Shown here piece by piece: positions 52,507 to 64,000 of a stretch of DNA of 64,000 nucleotides. The DNA lies in NCBI RefSeq assembly GCF_022829295.1, contig NZ_JAKSYH010000263.1:1-64000 (forward strand), in the 5' to 3' direction. Position 1 is the stretch's first letter. Each line of letters begins with the position of its first letter. The position numbers and the translations under genes are program-made. Origin of the DNA: Methylobacterium sp. J-088. GTDB taxonomy: Bacteria > Pseudomonadota > Alphaproteobacteria > Rhizobiales > Beijerinckiaceae. A model generated the notes under the pieces. That model was given only the letters and a program-made list of their open reading frames with translations, did not search any database and had not been told where the DNA came from.

Positions 52507-53331
52507 ATGGCGATGCTGAGCTTCGAGCGCAAATACAGGATCCGCGGCGGTACGCTGCTCGGCGGCGATCTCTTCGACTTCTGGGTCGGACCGTTCTTCG
52601 TCGGCTTCTTCGGCGTCGTCGGGCTGTTCTTCACCGTGCTCGGCACGGCTCTGGTGATCTACGGGGCGGCGATCGGGCCGACCTGGAACGTCTGGCAGAT
52701 CAACATCGCCCCGCCCGACATCAGCTACGGGCTCAAGCTGGCGCCGCTCAAGGAAGGCGGCCTCTGGCAGATCATCACCTTCTGCGCGCTGGGCTCGTTC
52801 GTGTCCTGGGCCCTGCGCGAGGTCGAGATCTGCCGCAAGCTCGGCATCGGCTATCACGTGCCGGCGGCCTTCGGCATGGCGATCTTCGCCTACTTCACGC
52901 TCGTGGTGATCCGCCCATTCCTGATGGGCGCCTGGGGCTACGGCTTCCCGTACGGTATCCTCAGCCACCTCGATTGGGTGTCGAACACCGGATATCAGTA
53001 TCTCCACTTCCACTATAACCCGGCGCACATGCTGGCGGTGACGTTCTTCTTCACCACGACGCTGGCGCTGGCCATGCACGGCGGCCTGATCCTGTCCGCG
53101 ACCAACCCGGCCAAGGGCGAGACCGTCAAGACGCCGGAGCACGAGGACACGTTCTTCCGCGACACGATCGGCTACTCGATCGGCACGCTCGGCGTGCACC
53201 GGCTCGGTCTGTTCCTGGCCCTGGCGGCTGGGTTCTGGAGCGCGGTCTGCATCGTGATCAGCGGCCCGTTCTGGACCCAGGGCTGGCCGCAATGGTGGGG
53301 CTGGTGGCTCAACCTGCCCGTCTGGGGATGA
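52507..53331 (+). CDS. pufL: Photosynthetic reaction centre L subunit
   Basis: A 274-residue membrane protein with five helices that binds special-pair bacteriochlorophylls, bacteriopheophytin and QA/QB. MAMLSFERKYRIRGGTLLGGDLFDFWVGPFFVGFFGVVG is the usual N-terminus; LSHLDWVSNTGYQYLHFHYNPAHMLAVTFFFTTTLALAMHGGLILSA carries pigment- and iron-ligand histidines. A GAGGAG site precedes the ATG. Heterodimer partner is PufM. Confidence 0.97.
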   Translation: MAMLSFERKYRIRGGTLLGGDLFDFWVGPFFVGFFGVVGLFFTVLGTALVIYGAAIGPTWNVWQINIAPPDISYGLKLAPLKEGGLWQIITFCALGSFVSWALREVEICRKLGIGYHVPAAFGMAIFAYFTLVVIRPFLMGAWGYGFPYGILSHLDWVSNTGYQYLHFHYNPAHMLAVTFFFTTTLALAMHGGLILSATNPAKGETVKTPEHEDTFFRDTIGYSIGTLGVHRLGLFLALAAGFWSAVCIVISGPFWTQGWPQWWGWWLNLPVWG

Positions 53332-53410
53332 GCGCGGCGATACGACCGGGACAATACGCATAACACGGGGCCCGCCGCTCGGGCGCGCGGATCCTCGGGG
53401 AGGGCAGGCC

Positions 53411-54391
53411 ATGGCCTATTATCAGAATATCTTCACGGTGGCGCAGGTCCGCCCGCTCGTGCCGGATCACGGCGTTCCGGTGGCGGTCGGCGACCGGGTC
53501 GGCAAGCCGTTCAACAGCTACCTGTTCGGGCTGATCGGCAACAGCCAGGTCGGGCCGATCTACATCGGCTACATCGCGGCTTTGTCGATCACCTGCGGGC
53601 TGATCGCGTTCGAGATCATCGGGCTCAACATGTGGGCCTCGGTGAACTGGAGCCCGATCCAGTTCGTCCGGCAATTGCCGTGGCTCGCGCTCGAACCACC
53701 GCTGCCCAAATACGGGCTCCGGGTGCTGCCGCCGCTGAACGAGGGCGGCTGGTGGCTGATCGCCGGCTTCTTCCTCACCGCCTCGATCCTGCTCTGGTGG
53801 GTCCACCTCTACCGGCGGGCCCGGGCGCTCGGCCTCGGCACCCACGTGCCGTGGGCCTTCGCGTCGGCGATCTGGCTCTACCTCGTCCTCGGCTTCATCC
53901 GGCCGGTGCTGATGGGCTCGTGGTCGGAGGCCGTGCCGTTCGGGATCTTCCCGCACCTCGATTGGACCGCGGCGTTCTCGCTCCGCTACGGCAACCTGTT
54001 CTACAACCCGTTCCACATGCTCTCGATCACGTTCCTCTACGGATCGACCCTGCTGTTCGCGATGCATGGCGGCACGATCCTGGCCTGCTCGCGCTACGGG
54101 GCCGAGCGCGAAATCGACCAGATCGTCGATCGCGGTACCGCCACCGAGCGCGCCGCCCTGTTCTGGCGCTGGACCATGGGCTTCAACGCCACGATGGAGT
54201 CGATCCACCGCTGGGCGTGGTGGTTCGCGGTGCTCACCACCCTCACGGGCGGCATCGGCATCCTGCTCACCGGCACCGTGGTCGACAACTGGTACCTCTG
54301 GGCGGTCAAGCACCACGTCGCGCCGAACTATCCGCAGGTCTACGGCCCGATCGTGGATCCCGCCCATCTCGCACCCGGCATGAAGCCGTGA
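53411..54391 (+). CDS. pufM: Photosynthetic reaction centre M subunit
   Basis: A 326-residue partner of PufL with five transmembrane helices. NSYLFGLIGNSQVGPIYIGYIA, FPHLDWTAAFSLRYGNLFYNPFHMLSITFLYGSTLLFAMHGGTILA and TMGFNATMESIHRWAWWFAVL carry the conserved chlorophyll and iron ligands. The ATG is preceded by a GGAGGG site and lies 79 bases after pufL. It is followed by pufC. Confidence 0.97.
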   Translation: MAYYQNIFTVAQVRPLVPDHGVPVAVGDRVGKPFNSYLFGLIGNSQVGPIYIGYIAALSITCGLIAFEIIGLNMWASVNWSPIQFVRQLPWLALEPPLPKYGLRVLPPLNEGGWWLIAGFFLTASILLWWVHLYRRARALGLGTHVPWAFASAIWLYLVLGFIRPVLMGSWSEAVPFGIFPHLDWTAAFSLRYGNLFYNPFHMLSITFLYGSTLLFAMHGGTILACSRYGAEREIDQIVDRGTATERAALFWRWTMGFNATMESIHRWAWWFAVLTTLTGGIGILLTGTVVDNWYLWAVKHHVAPNYPQVYGPIVDPAHLAPGMKP

Positions 54392-54401
54392 GGAGGCCGT
54401 C

Positions 54402-55514
54402 ATGAAGACGATTCTGGCGGTTGTCGGTGGGGCGCTCGCCCTCTTCCTCACCATCGCGATGTTCGGCGGCGCGGGTTGGACCCACCCGCCCATGGCGGTC
54501 AAGCAGACCGGCTTCCGCGGCACCGGCATGGACCTGATCCGGACCCGGGCCGGCAACGAGGCGCTGTCGGAGGCCAACAGGGCTCCGGCACCGGCCGACC
54601 CGGCCGATGCCGGTGGCGACAAGGCCTCGGCGGTCTACGAGAACGTCCAGGTGCTGGGCGATCTCTCGGCCGAGCAGTTCAACCGTGTCATGGTGTCGAT
54701 GACCGAATGGGTCGCACCGCAGCAGGGCTGTACCTACTGCCACAGCACCGAGAACATGGCCTCCGACGAGCTGTACCAGAAGCGCGTCGCGCGCCGCATG
54801 CTCCAGATGACCCAGTATATCAACGCGTCCTGGAAGGAGAACCACGTCCACGAGGCGGGCGTGACCTGCTACACCTGCCACCGGGGCAATCCGGTGCCGG
54901 CGAATATCTGGTTCGACCGTCCGGTCCAGGGTGCGGGACGGTTCATCCCGCGCAACAACAGCCAGAACCTCGCCTCGGCGGAAGTCGGCAACACTTCGCT
55001 CCCCTACGACGTGTATCAGGCTTTCTATCAGCACAAGGAGACGTCGGAGGACGCGGTTCGGGTCAACGCCACCACGGCGCTGCCTGAGACCAAGGGCAAG
55101 CCGATCCAGGATGCGGAGAAGACCTTCGCGATCATGATCAGCATGTCGCAGTCGCTGGGGGTGAACTGCACCTTCTGCCACAACACCCGCTCGGTGGCGC
55201 AGTGGGACACGAGCACGCCGAACCGCGTCCATGCCTGGTACGGCATCCGCATGGTCCGGGATCTGAACCAGGACTACATGACGCCACTGACCTCGACCTT
55301 CCCGACCAACCGCCTGGGCGTTCTCGGCGATGCGCCGAAGATCAACTGTGCCACCTGCCACAACGGCGCGAACAAGCCGCTCAACGGCGCCAACGTGATC
55401 GGGCCCTACCCCGAGCTGTCGCACCCGACCATCGAGGCCAGCCTGCCCACCGGCGAGGCCAAGGACCCGATCCCGGGGACGCAAACGCCGGCCCTGAAAC
55501 CCACGAAGCCCTGA
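54402..55514 (+). CDS. pufC: Reaction-centre tetraheme cytochrome subunit
   Basis: A 370-residue periplasmic cytochrome anchored by an N-terminal hydrophobic segment (ILAVVGGALALFLTIAMFGGA). Four CxxCH heme-binding motifs are visible at about residues 110 (CTYCH), 156 (CYTCH), 256 (CTFCH) and 316 (CATCH), the complete set for the PufC electron donor to the special pair. VNCTFCHNTRSVAQW and NCATCHNGANKPLNG are characteristic. It begins 10 bases after pufM. Confidence 0.96.
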   Translation: MKTILAVVGGALALFLTIAMFGGAGWTHPPMAVKQTGFRGTGMDLIRTRAGNEALSEANRAPAPADPADAGGDKASAVYENVQVLGDLSAEQFNRVMVSMTEWVAPQQGCTYCHSTENMASDELYQKRVARRMLQMTQYINASWKENHVHEAGVTCYTCHRGNPVPANIWFDRPVQGAGRFIPRNNSQNLASAEVGNTSLPYDVYQAFYQHKETSEDAVRVNATTALPETKGKPIQDAEKTFAIMISMSQSLGVNCTFCHNTRSVAQWDTSTPNRVHAWYGIRMVRDLNQDYMTPLTSTFPTNRLGVLGDAPKINCATCHNGANKPLNGANVIGPYPELSHPTIEASLPTGEAKDPIPGTQTPALKPTKP

Positions 55515-55523
55515 CGTGTGGGG

Positions 55524-55544
55524 AGGCGGAGCCCGAGGCTCCGC
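55524..55544 (+). terminator. Hairpin after pufC
   Basis: GGCGGAGCC (55524-55532) and GGCTCCGCC (55536-55544) form a nine-base perfect stem with a CGA loop ten bases after the pufC stop. No T-run follows, so it may be a terminator or a 3-prime stabiliser. Confidence 0.55.
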
Positions 55545-55621
55545 CGCCCGCAAGCCACAGGGAACCTCCGCGGTTTAGGGGCGTCGATATCGGCGGCCAA
55601 GCTCGGCCTCGGGAGGCGCCC

Positions 55622-55765
55622 GTGACGATCACCATCTCGAACCTCCAGCCGCTCATCGCGATTCTCGCCGGGATCCTGATCCTGGTGATGCCGCGGCTGC
55701 TCAATTACATCGTGGCGATCTACCTGATCGTCGTCGGCGTCATCGGCTTGGGAATACTGCACTGA
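55622..55765 (+). CDS. DUF3096 small membrane protein
   Basis: A 47-residue protein, almost entirely two hydrophobic segments (LQPLIAILAGILILVMPRLLNYIVAIYLIVVGVIGLG). This matches the DUF3096 family of short membrane proteins common in proteobacteria. The GTG start follows a GGGAGG ribosome binding site. It lies alone between pufC and ppdK; function unknown. Confidence 0.8.
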   Translation: MTITISNLQPLIAILAGILILVMPRLLNYIVAIYLIVVGVIGLGILH

Positions 55766-55915
55766 GCCGCCGCGCGCCAAAGTTGCTGCGCCACACCTGA
55801 CAGACCGGCATCGCCGTCATACGGGTGCGCACAACGCCATCGTGCGTTCATCTTGCGTTGCGGTGCGGGATGGTCCAACCCCGCCCATCAGCTCGGCCGG
55901 AGCCGGGCATCAGAT

Positions 55916-58621
<2,706 letters not shown>

Positions 58622-58812
58622 GCCCTACCGGGGAGGGCGCTCGGGTGGCGTCCTCCACCGGTTCTCAACCACGCGCGAGAGGAGCCGCTGAAAAGCTGGC
58701 TCTTTCGACGAACTCGACTTCCGATACGGTGTTGACCCATTGAGCCGATGGGTCGGACGTGCCTTTCTTCGATCCGCGGCGGGTTCAGTGTCACCCGTCA
58801 GAATCACCGGCC

Positions 58813-59067
58813 ATGATCCAGACCGATCCCACGCCCCTCGGCCTCACCGAACCGCAGGCCATCGTCGCGGTGCCGCGTGCTGCCGTGCGCGCCTATCTCG
58901 CACTCGTGGCGGCACTCGGTGGAATGATGACCGCCGGGATGCTCATGATGTCGGTTGCGACGAACAGCGGCAACGAGGCCGATCGCATCGCAGCGACTCA
59001 GGATGACGGTTACGCGGCGACGCTGGTATCGGCGTTGAGCGTCAACCTGTCGAAGCCGCTGCGCTGA
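58813..59067 (+). CDS. Small hypothetical membrane protein
   Basis: An 84-residue ORF with one predicted membrane helix near residues 28-48 (YLALVAALGGMMTAGMLMMSV) and a polar C-terminus. No family is recognised. The position between ppdK and the convergent DUF882 gene gives no context. Codon use is normal, but support is limited to this. Confidence 0.4.
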   Translation: MIQTDPTPLGLTEPQAIVAVPRAAVRAYLALVAALGGMMTAGMLMMSVATNSGNEADRIAATQDDGYAATLVSALSVNLSKPLR

Positions 59068-59163
59068 CGTCTGTATCGCGCTGACGCCGCTCGACGGCCA
59101 ATCCACACCTGTCTCAGCGGGGAGCGAAGCGTATCGCCTCGACATCGGCTGGAGTTCAGCAAC

Positions 59164-60663
59164 TCAACGTCCCCCGGACGCTGCCCGTGTCGCCGATCCG
59201 GTGAACCGGGCTGCCGCGAGCTCGTCGCCGGGGCTGCGGGCACTGAACCGCGTCGTCGTGCGCTCCGGCGCAGCAGCCAGGATGGCATCCGGCGCTGCGT
59301 CGCGAACGCGGGTCGTGGCGATCCGAACAGGCGCGCCGCGGCTCGCGGGTGCCGCCACCGATCCGGCCGCGACGGTCTCGAACAGGGCACGCAGCTGCAA
59401 CTTGGCGTCGGCATCCGGGGCGACCAGGGTGCGGGCCCGGACTGGCTCGACGGGCGAGGGTTTCGCCAGCGCACGGATCTCGGTCGCGACCGGAAGGTTG
59501 GCCATGCCGCCGTTCAGCGCGGCGAACTGCACCGGGCGCGGCGGTGGCAGCGGCATCGTGAGCGCTGCCACGACGGTGGCGAGGTCCGACGGTCGGCGCG
59601 GCGGAAGGGGCGTCACGACGGCAGCGATGGCCTCCTCGGCCTTCGAGGCCGGGGGTGCGGCAGTGAGCAGGGCCTTCGCATCCACATTTCTGGCATCCGG
59701 CGCCTTCGCAAGCTCGCGCTGGACGAGAGAGCCGCGCAGGGCGTCGTCGGCAGCGGGCGCGGCGTAGGCGAGGGCGGAGCGGGTCCCGACCGTATCCTGC
59801 GGATCTGCACTCGCCACGGCGATAACGGGGGCGCGACGCGTCTTCGCTGCCACGGGCGCAGGCGGCGGTGGAGCGGGCGGCTCGGATCGGCCGCCTCCGA
59901 ACAGGCTGGCAAGGAAGCCGAACAGGCCCGGTCCGTCCTCCTCTTCGCCACCGCCGGCCATCTGGGTGGTGATGCCGGCGACGGTACCGCCGCGGGCCAG
60001 AATCTCGGCCTTCGCCTCCTCGTAGCGCGGGAAGGGGCGGTTGTCGCTCGCGAGGTGGACCGTCTTGCCGTCCGGGAACACGCGGGCAAGCTGATCGTGG
60101 GTCATGCGCGGCCACATCCGCACCGAGCCGACATCGAGGTGGATGAACGGCGTGCCCGCATGCGGATACCAGCCCACGCCGCCGCGTTGCATCTGGAGCC
60201 CGACCTCGCGGATCCGGTCGATCGGCACGTCCGGCAGATAGAAGTCCATCGCCTTGCCCAGCATATGCTGGCTGTATTCGGCGACCATCTTCGAGCGGCG
60301 GCGCAGCATCGCGTTGGTGCCGGGCGAGCGATAGGCCGAGACGATGTGGATCGCCTGTCCCGAGCCGACCTGCCGATAGGCCTCCCAGACCGTATCGAAC
60401 AGGCGCGGATCCATCTTGATCGGCTCGTTGATGCGCCAGTCGCGCAGGAGCCAGTTCAGCTGCTCGAGGGCCGCGCGGTCGTAGCGCCCGTCGCGCTTGA
60501 ACGTGATGGTCGCGCTCTCTTGCGTGTGGGTGTGGTAGATCGTCAGCGCGCGGGTATCGCCGTTGGCGACCGCGTTCTCGGTCTCGGCGGTTCCGGCCAG
60601 GATTCCCAGCGCGATTCCCGACAGGGCGAGGGCGAGCTTTCGGAGGGTTGGAAGGCTCGGCAC
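59164..60663 (-). CDS. DUF882 (YcbK-like) peptidase-fold exported protein
   Basis: A 499-residue exported protein with an N-terminal hydrophobic signal (LRKLALALSGIALGILAG). Residues about 40-200 match DUF882, a peptidase M15-like domain: LNWLLRDWRINEPIKMDPRLFD, HIVSAYRSPGTNAMLRRRS, SQHMLGKAMDFYLPDV and GGVGWYPHAGTPFIHLDVGSVRMW retain His and Asp residues of the M15 metal site. The rest, about 200-499, is a Pro/Ala-rich low-complexity tail. Probably acts on or near peptidoglycan. The next gene upstream is an L,D-transpeptidase. Confidence 0.87.
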   Translation of the reverse strand: MPSLPTLRKLALALSGIALGILAGTAETENAVANGDTRALTIYHTHTQESATITFKRDGRYDRAALEQLNWLLRDWRINEPIKMDPRLFDTVWEAYRQVGSGQAIHIVSAYRSPGTNAMLRRRSKMVAEYSQHMLGKAMDFYLPDVPIDRIREVGLQMQRGGVGWYPHAGTPFIHLDVGSVRMWPRMTHDQLARVFPDGKTVHLASDNRPFPRYEEAKAEILARGGTVAGITTQMAGGGEEEDGPGLFGFLASLFGGGRSEPPAPPPPAPVAAKTRRAPVIAVASADPQDTVGTRSALAYAAPAADDALRGSLVQRELAKAPDARNVDAKALLTAAPPASKAEEAIAAVVTPLPPRRPSDLATVVAALTMPLPPPRPVQFAALNGGMANLPVATEIRALAKPSPVEPVRARTLVAPDADAKLQLRALFETVAAGSVAAPASRGAPVRIATTRVRDAAPDAILAAAPERTTTRFSARSPGDELAAARFTGSATRAASGGR

Positions 60664-60815
60664 GACGGTCCTGATCCTCTCCAGCCCGCTGCGGCTCGCT
60701 CGGAACGTGCCCGGCTATCGGCAGAAACGGCTAAAGCTGGACCGTGGCGAAATCGTGCCCGGATGTGTGTCCGCGCACGTGAAAGTTGCGATCTCGGTCG
60801 CCGATTGGCCGAAGG

Positions 60816-62798
60816 CTACCAGTAGCTGCGAGGCCCGGCCGGCTGCGGCGCCGGGGTCCATAGGCCGGGCTCACCGTATTCCGGCGCATCGTCGGCGCGG
60901 GCGGCCCGGCGCAGATGGTGCCGTGGCGGAGCAGCCTCTTCGTAGCGACCGGTGGGCCATTCGTCGGCCACCTGCCGATGGGCGGGGCGGCGCTGGGCGG
61001 TGTGAACCTTCGGAGGTGCCGGAACGGCCTCGGCCTTGCGGCGGGGCGCTTCGTCCGGCAGCCGGGCGATCGCCGCCCCGCCGCCGCCGGGCAGCCCGAG
61101 GGCCGCCCGCATCGGCGCGTCGTAGCCGTAGAGATCGGGCAGCGTGCGGTAGGTGCCGCTGTCATCCATGTAGGCCGTGAAATAGGCGAGGTGGACCGGA
61201 AGCTTCTCGGGCAGCCGGAGCGTGCGCTCGCCCTTGCCGATCAGCTTCTTGAGGCGTTCCTCGGACCAGTCCGGCAACACCGCGTCGGCGAGGCGGAACG
61301 GGTCGTCCACGCGCACGCAGCCGTGGCTGAAGTCGCGCTTGGCAGCGGAGAACAGCGAGCGGTTCGGCGTGTCGTGCAGGTAGACCGCGTGCTGATTCGG
61401 GAACATGAACTTGATGAAGCCCAGCGCATTGCGCTCTCCCGGGGGCTGGCGCAGCGAGATGTGCCCGCCGCGGCGGACCACCTCGTAGCCGCCCCAGGTC
61501 TTGCCGCCGTAGCCGGCGAGCTTCGGTGCCATCGTCTTGAGGATCGAGGGCGGCACGTACCAGGACGGGTTGACGACCGCGTATTCCATCAGCCCCGAGA
61601 ACAGCGGCGTGCGCGAGTCGGGCTTGCCGACGATGACCCGGGCCTCGTCGCGCAGGACGCCGCCGCGATAGGCCCGCAGGCGATATTCCGGCACGTTGAC
61701 CAGGATGTAGTCCGGGCCGAGATCCCCCGGCAGCCAGCGCCACCGCTCCATGTTGACGATCAGTTCGGCCTCGCTGCCGGTCGGACGCGCGCTCCGGCCG
61801 GCATCGGCAAGCGCCAGCACGGTCTGGACGTTCAGGATGCCGGTGGCGGGCAGGCCCCGGCCGCGCTGAAACTTGGACACCGCGTCGGCGACGGTGGAAT
61901 CGTAGGTGTCCGGCTCGCCGGGGCCCTGGTCGAATGTCCCGGTCGGGCGGCTGTCCAAACCGAAATGCGCGCGCAGCAGCGGAACGCGGGGATCATGCAT
62001 GCCGAGGCGCAGGGCTGGGCCGGAAGGCAGCCGCAGCGGCTTGACGGCGGCCGGCGCCGGACCGCGCAGGGAAGCGAGCCGGGCCTTAAGTGCGCGGTAG
62101 CCCGGCGTGGCCGGATTGTAGCCCTCGAGCACATCGCCGGCCTTCGCACCGGCGTCACCGAGCTTGGTCAGCACGTCGTTCCCCGCCGGCAGGTCGAGAT
62201 GCGGCGTGATCAGGCGTGAGATCGCGGCGAGATTGACACGGCCACCCCGGGCGTCGCGCGCGTACAGCACGGCCGCTGCGGACAAGCGCAGATCGGCATC
62301 CGCGACCGCTTTCTCGTCCGGTTTCCCAGGCAGGTTCGGGATCGTGTAGGCGCTGGCGTCCAGGCCGTCCTCTCCGGCCGCCGCCAGTCGGGCCGCGACG
62401 GCTTTGGCGGCCTCGGTCCACGCGCCGTCGGCGATCCACAGGGGCTTGCCGGCGCGGGCTTCGTAGAACGCGCGGATGGCGTCGCGCTCCTTGGTCGTCA
62501 CGCGCAACAGCAACGGCGCCGGATCGGCAAGGCGGGCCGATACGGCCGCGCCCAGGGGATCGGTCGGGGCCACGGGCGCGGCTGCGGCGGGCGCCGGCTC
62601 GGCGGCGGGGGCTTCGGGCTTGTAGTCCGGAAGCGCAGCCGGGGCCGCGTTCGGCGGCGGGGTCGGCGAGGGCGACACCGCGACCGGCCCGGCGACGGAG
62701 GTGTCGAGCGCCGCCGTATCGGCAGCCAGAGCGGCCGACGCCACCGTTCCGGTCAAGAGGGCGGCCAACGCCATGAGGCTTGAGCGCGGGACGCGCAT
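60816..62798 (-). CDS. L,D-transpeptidase (YcbB-type)
   Basis: A 660-residue exported enzyme that forms 3-3 peptidoglycan crosslinks or tethers proteins. A signal peptide (SLMALAALLTGTVASAALA) precedes a Pro/Ala-rich spacer. Residues about 110-200 form the YcbB N-terminal domain, followed by a PG-binding domain (about 260-330; VADAVSKFQRGRGLPATGILNVQTVLAL) and the YkuD catalytic domain with the active-site cysteine in FSHGCVRVDDPFRLAD. An upstream in-frame ATG would mask the signal peptide, so the start at 62798 is preferred. Likely works with the neighbouring DUF882 protein on the cell wall. Confidence 0.9.
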   Translation of the reverse strand: MRVPRSSLMALAALLTGTVASAALAADTAALDTSVAGPVAVSPSPTPPPNAAPAALPDYKPEAPAAEPAPAAAAPVAPTDPLGAAVSARLADPAPLLLRVTTKERDAIRAFYEARAGKPLWIADGAWTEAAKAVAARLAAAGEDGLDASAYTIPNLPGKPDEKAVADADLRLSAAAVLYARDARGGRVNLAAISRLITPHLDLPAGNDVLTKLGDAGAKAGDVLEGYNPATPGYRALKARLASLRGPAPAAVKPLRLPSGPALRLGMHDPRVPLLRAHFGLDSRPTGTFDQGPGEPDTYDSTVADAVSKFQRGRGLPATGILNVQTVLALADAGRSARPTGSEAELIVNMERWRWLPGDLGPDYILVNVPEYRLRAYRGGVLRDEARVIVGKPDSRTPLFSGLMEYAVVNPSWYVPPSILKTMAPKLAGYGGKTWGGYEVVRRGGHISLRQPPGERNALGFIKFMFPNQHAVYLHDTPNRSLFSAAKRDFSHGCVRVDDPFRLADAVLPDWSEERLKKLIGKGERTLRLPEKLPVHLAYFTAYMDDSGTYRTLPDLYGYDAPMRAALGLPGGGGAAIARLPDEAPRRKAEAVPAPPKVHTAQRRPAHRQVADEWPTGRYEEAAPPRHHLRRAARADDAPEYGEPGLWTPAPQPAGPRSYW

Positions 62799-63041
62799 CG
62801 TGTTCTCCCGGGGAGCGGCGACAGGACCGCACGCGCAGATTGTGATTATCCGCGCAAGCGTGGCGTTCAGCAACCGCAGTCCATCAAGTCGAAGGCTTGG
62901 TTGGAGAGGGCCGACCGATCATTGAGCGATCGGATATTTCTGTTTCGAGAATGTTCGATCCGTATTGCGCAGCTGTGTCGAGATTCCGCTGCGCGCGGAT
63001 GTGGCGTATTCGCCCGGTGTGCTAGCGCACGCGCAATCGGC

Positions 63042-64000
63042 TCAGGCGGCGTCCTCGCTCTTCTCGTCGCCTTCGAGACCGAGGTCCTTCAACTTCCGGT
63101 ACAGGGTCGACCGGCCGATCCCAAGACGACGCGACACCTCAGACATGCGCTGCCGGTAGAATTGCAGCGCATAGCGGATGATCTCGGCCTCCAGCACATC
63201 CATCGGCTTCATCTCGCCGGTCTCCTCGGCGACAAGCGACATGGCGTGCGGATCGCGCACCTCGACCCGAACGATCTCGCGCACGGGCTCCGGGGCATAG
63301 GCGGCCATCTGCGCCTGCATGGGGACGGGTGGGATCCGGACGTCGAACCCCTCAACCTGCGCGGCGATCTGCGGAAATTCGGTCACCGTCAGCTCGTCGC
63401 CGTCGGCCAGCACCACGGCCCGGAACAGCGCATTCTCCAGCTGCCGGACGTTGCCCGGCCAGGGATAGCGGGTCAGGAGCGCCATCGCCTCGGGGGTGAT
63501 CGCCCGTACGCGCTTGCTCTCCTCGGCGGAGAAGCGCGCGCAGAAGGAGCGGACGAGATCCGGGATATCCTCCCGGCGCGCCCGCAGGGGCGGCAGGGTC
63601 ATCGGGAAGACGTTGAGGCGGTAATAGAGATCCTCGCGGAATTTGCCCTGCTTCACCAGATCGAGGAGCGAGCGGTTGGTGGCCGAGACGAGGCGGATAT
63701 CGACCCGGACCGGACGCTTGGCCCCGACCGGATCGACCTCGCCTTCCTGCAGGGCGCGCAGCAGCTTCACCTGCGCGTCGAGGGGCAGTTCGCCGATCTC
63801 GTCGAGGAACAGGGTGCCCCCCGAAGCCTCCACGAACTTGCCGGCATGCTTCTCGGTGGCGCCCGTGAACGCCCCCTTCTCGTGGCCGAACAGGGTCGAT
63901 TCCACGAGGTTCTCGGGGATCGCCCCGCAATTGACGATCACGAACGGCTTGCCGCGCCGGTCGCCCGATCCCTGGATCGCCCGGGCCAGCACCTCCTTGC
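63042..64000 (-). CDS. Sigma-54-dependent activator, Fis-type HTH (N-terminus outside window)
   Basis: The C-terminal part of an NtrC-family activator; the frame runs off the right edge. Visible are the GAFTGA-containing segment LFGHEKGAFTGATEKHAG that contacts sigma-54, Walker B GGTLFLDEIGELPLDAQVKLLRALQE, the sensor segments FREDLYYRLNVFPMTLPPLRARREDIPDL and YPWPGNVRQLENALFRAVVL, and a Fis-type HTH at the end (MSEVSRRLGIGRSTLYRKLKDLGLEG). Walker A and any receiver or sensor domain lie outside, so its target and signal are unknown. Confidence 0.88.
   Translation of the reverse strand, partial: KEVLARAIQGSGDRRGKPFVIVNCGAIPENLVESTLFGHEKGAFTGATEKHAGKFVEASGGTLFLDEIGELPLDAQVKLLRALQEGEVDPVGAKRPVRVDIRLVSATNRSLLDLVKQGKFREDLYYRLNVFPMTLPPLRARREDIPDLVRSFCARFSAEESKRVRAITPEAMALLTRYPWPGNVRQLENALFRAVVLADGDELTVTEFPQIAAQVEGFDVRIPPVPMQAQMAAYAPEPVREIVRVEVRDPHAMSLVAEETGEMKPMDVLEAEIIRYALQFYRQRMSEVSRRLGIGRSTLYRKLKDLGLEGDEKSEDAA

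Overview
The window looks like chromosome from a high-GC aerobic anoxygenic phototrophic alphaproteobacterium, most likely Methylobacterium or a close relative. This rests on gene content and order: a bacteriochlorophyll/carotenoid/reaction-centre cluster (crtD-crtC | crtE-crtF-bchC-X-Y-Z-pufQ-B-A-L-M-C), a fused urease gamma-beta gene, a pccB-type acyl-CoA carboxylase (as used in the ethylmalonyl-CoA pathway), pyruvate phosphate dikinase, an orphan HWE-type histidine kinase and uniformly GC-rich codon use. The genus is inferred; no rRNA is present.

Layout. 1-4033 (minus): urease genes ureAB, ureC, a DUF29-like mini-ORF and ureE (cut by the window edge), with a LysR-type regulator upstream. 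4131-6203 (plus): GNAT protein, isochorismatase-family hydrolase and a small ORF, all overlapping. 6204-7770: gene-poor, two small minus-strand ORFs. 7771-12265: RND efflux pair. 12402-19441: ohr with an OhrR-like operator, adenine deaminase, ilvD, two SGNH hydrolases, GDP-fucose synthase. 19643-22226: crtI-crtB behind a PpsR-type palindrome, convergent with hemC. 23412-29650: metallophosphoesterase, small secreted protein, pccB, tRNA-Val(CAC), Rdx/SelW-like protein, HWE histidine kinase. 30159-41767 (minus): eight genes with overlaps at all seven junctions, encoding two MurG-like glycosyltransferases (one fused to a polysaccharide deacetylase-like domain), a GT4 glycosyltransferase, a double-ATPase ABC protein, a CmcI-like hydroxylase/methyltransferase, a family-5 solute-binding protein and two permeases. 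41928-55514: photosynthesis genes. 55622-64000: DUF3096 protein, ppdK, small membrane protein, DUF882 protein, L,D-transpeptidase and a sigma-54 activator cut by the right edge.

How the genes work together. CrtE makes geranylgeranyl diphosphate, CrtB condenses it to phytoene, CrtI desaturates it, and CrtC/CrtD/CrtF would produce spirilloxanthin-type carotenoids. BchXYZ and BchC make the bacteriochlorophyllide a branch, HemC feeds tetrapyrroles, and PufBALMC form the LH1-reaction centre with its tetraheme cytochrome. Three TGT-N12-ACA palindromes, at crtI, between crtD and crtE, and before bchC, suggest one PpsR/CrtJ-type repressor links these units.

The least explained parts are: the overlapping glycosyltransferase/deacetylase/ABC operon just downstream of crtC; competing stem-loops between pufQ and pufB; two carotenoid genes (crtC, crtF) with no ATG, GTG or TTG start where homology says they should begin; and GC-rich palindromic repeats that have become part of two open reading frames.
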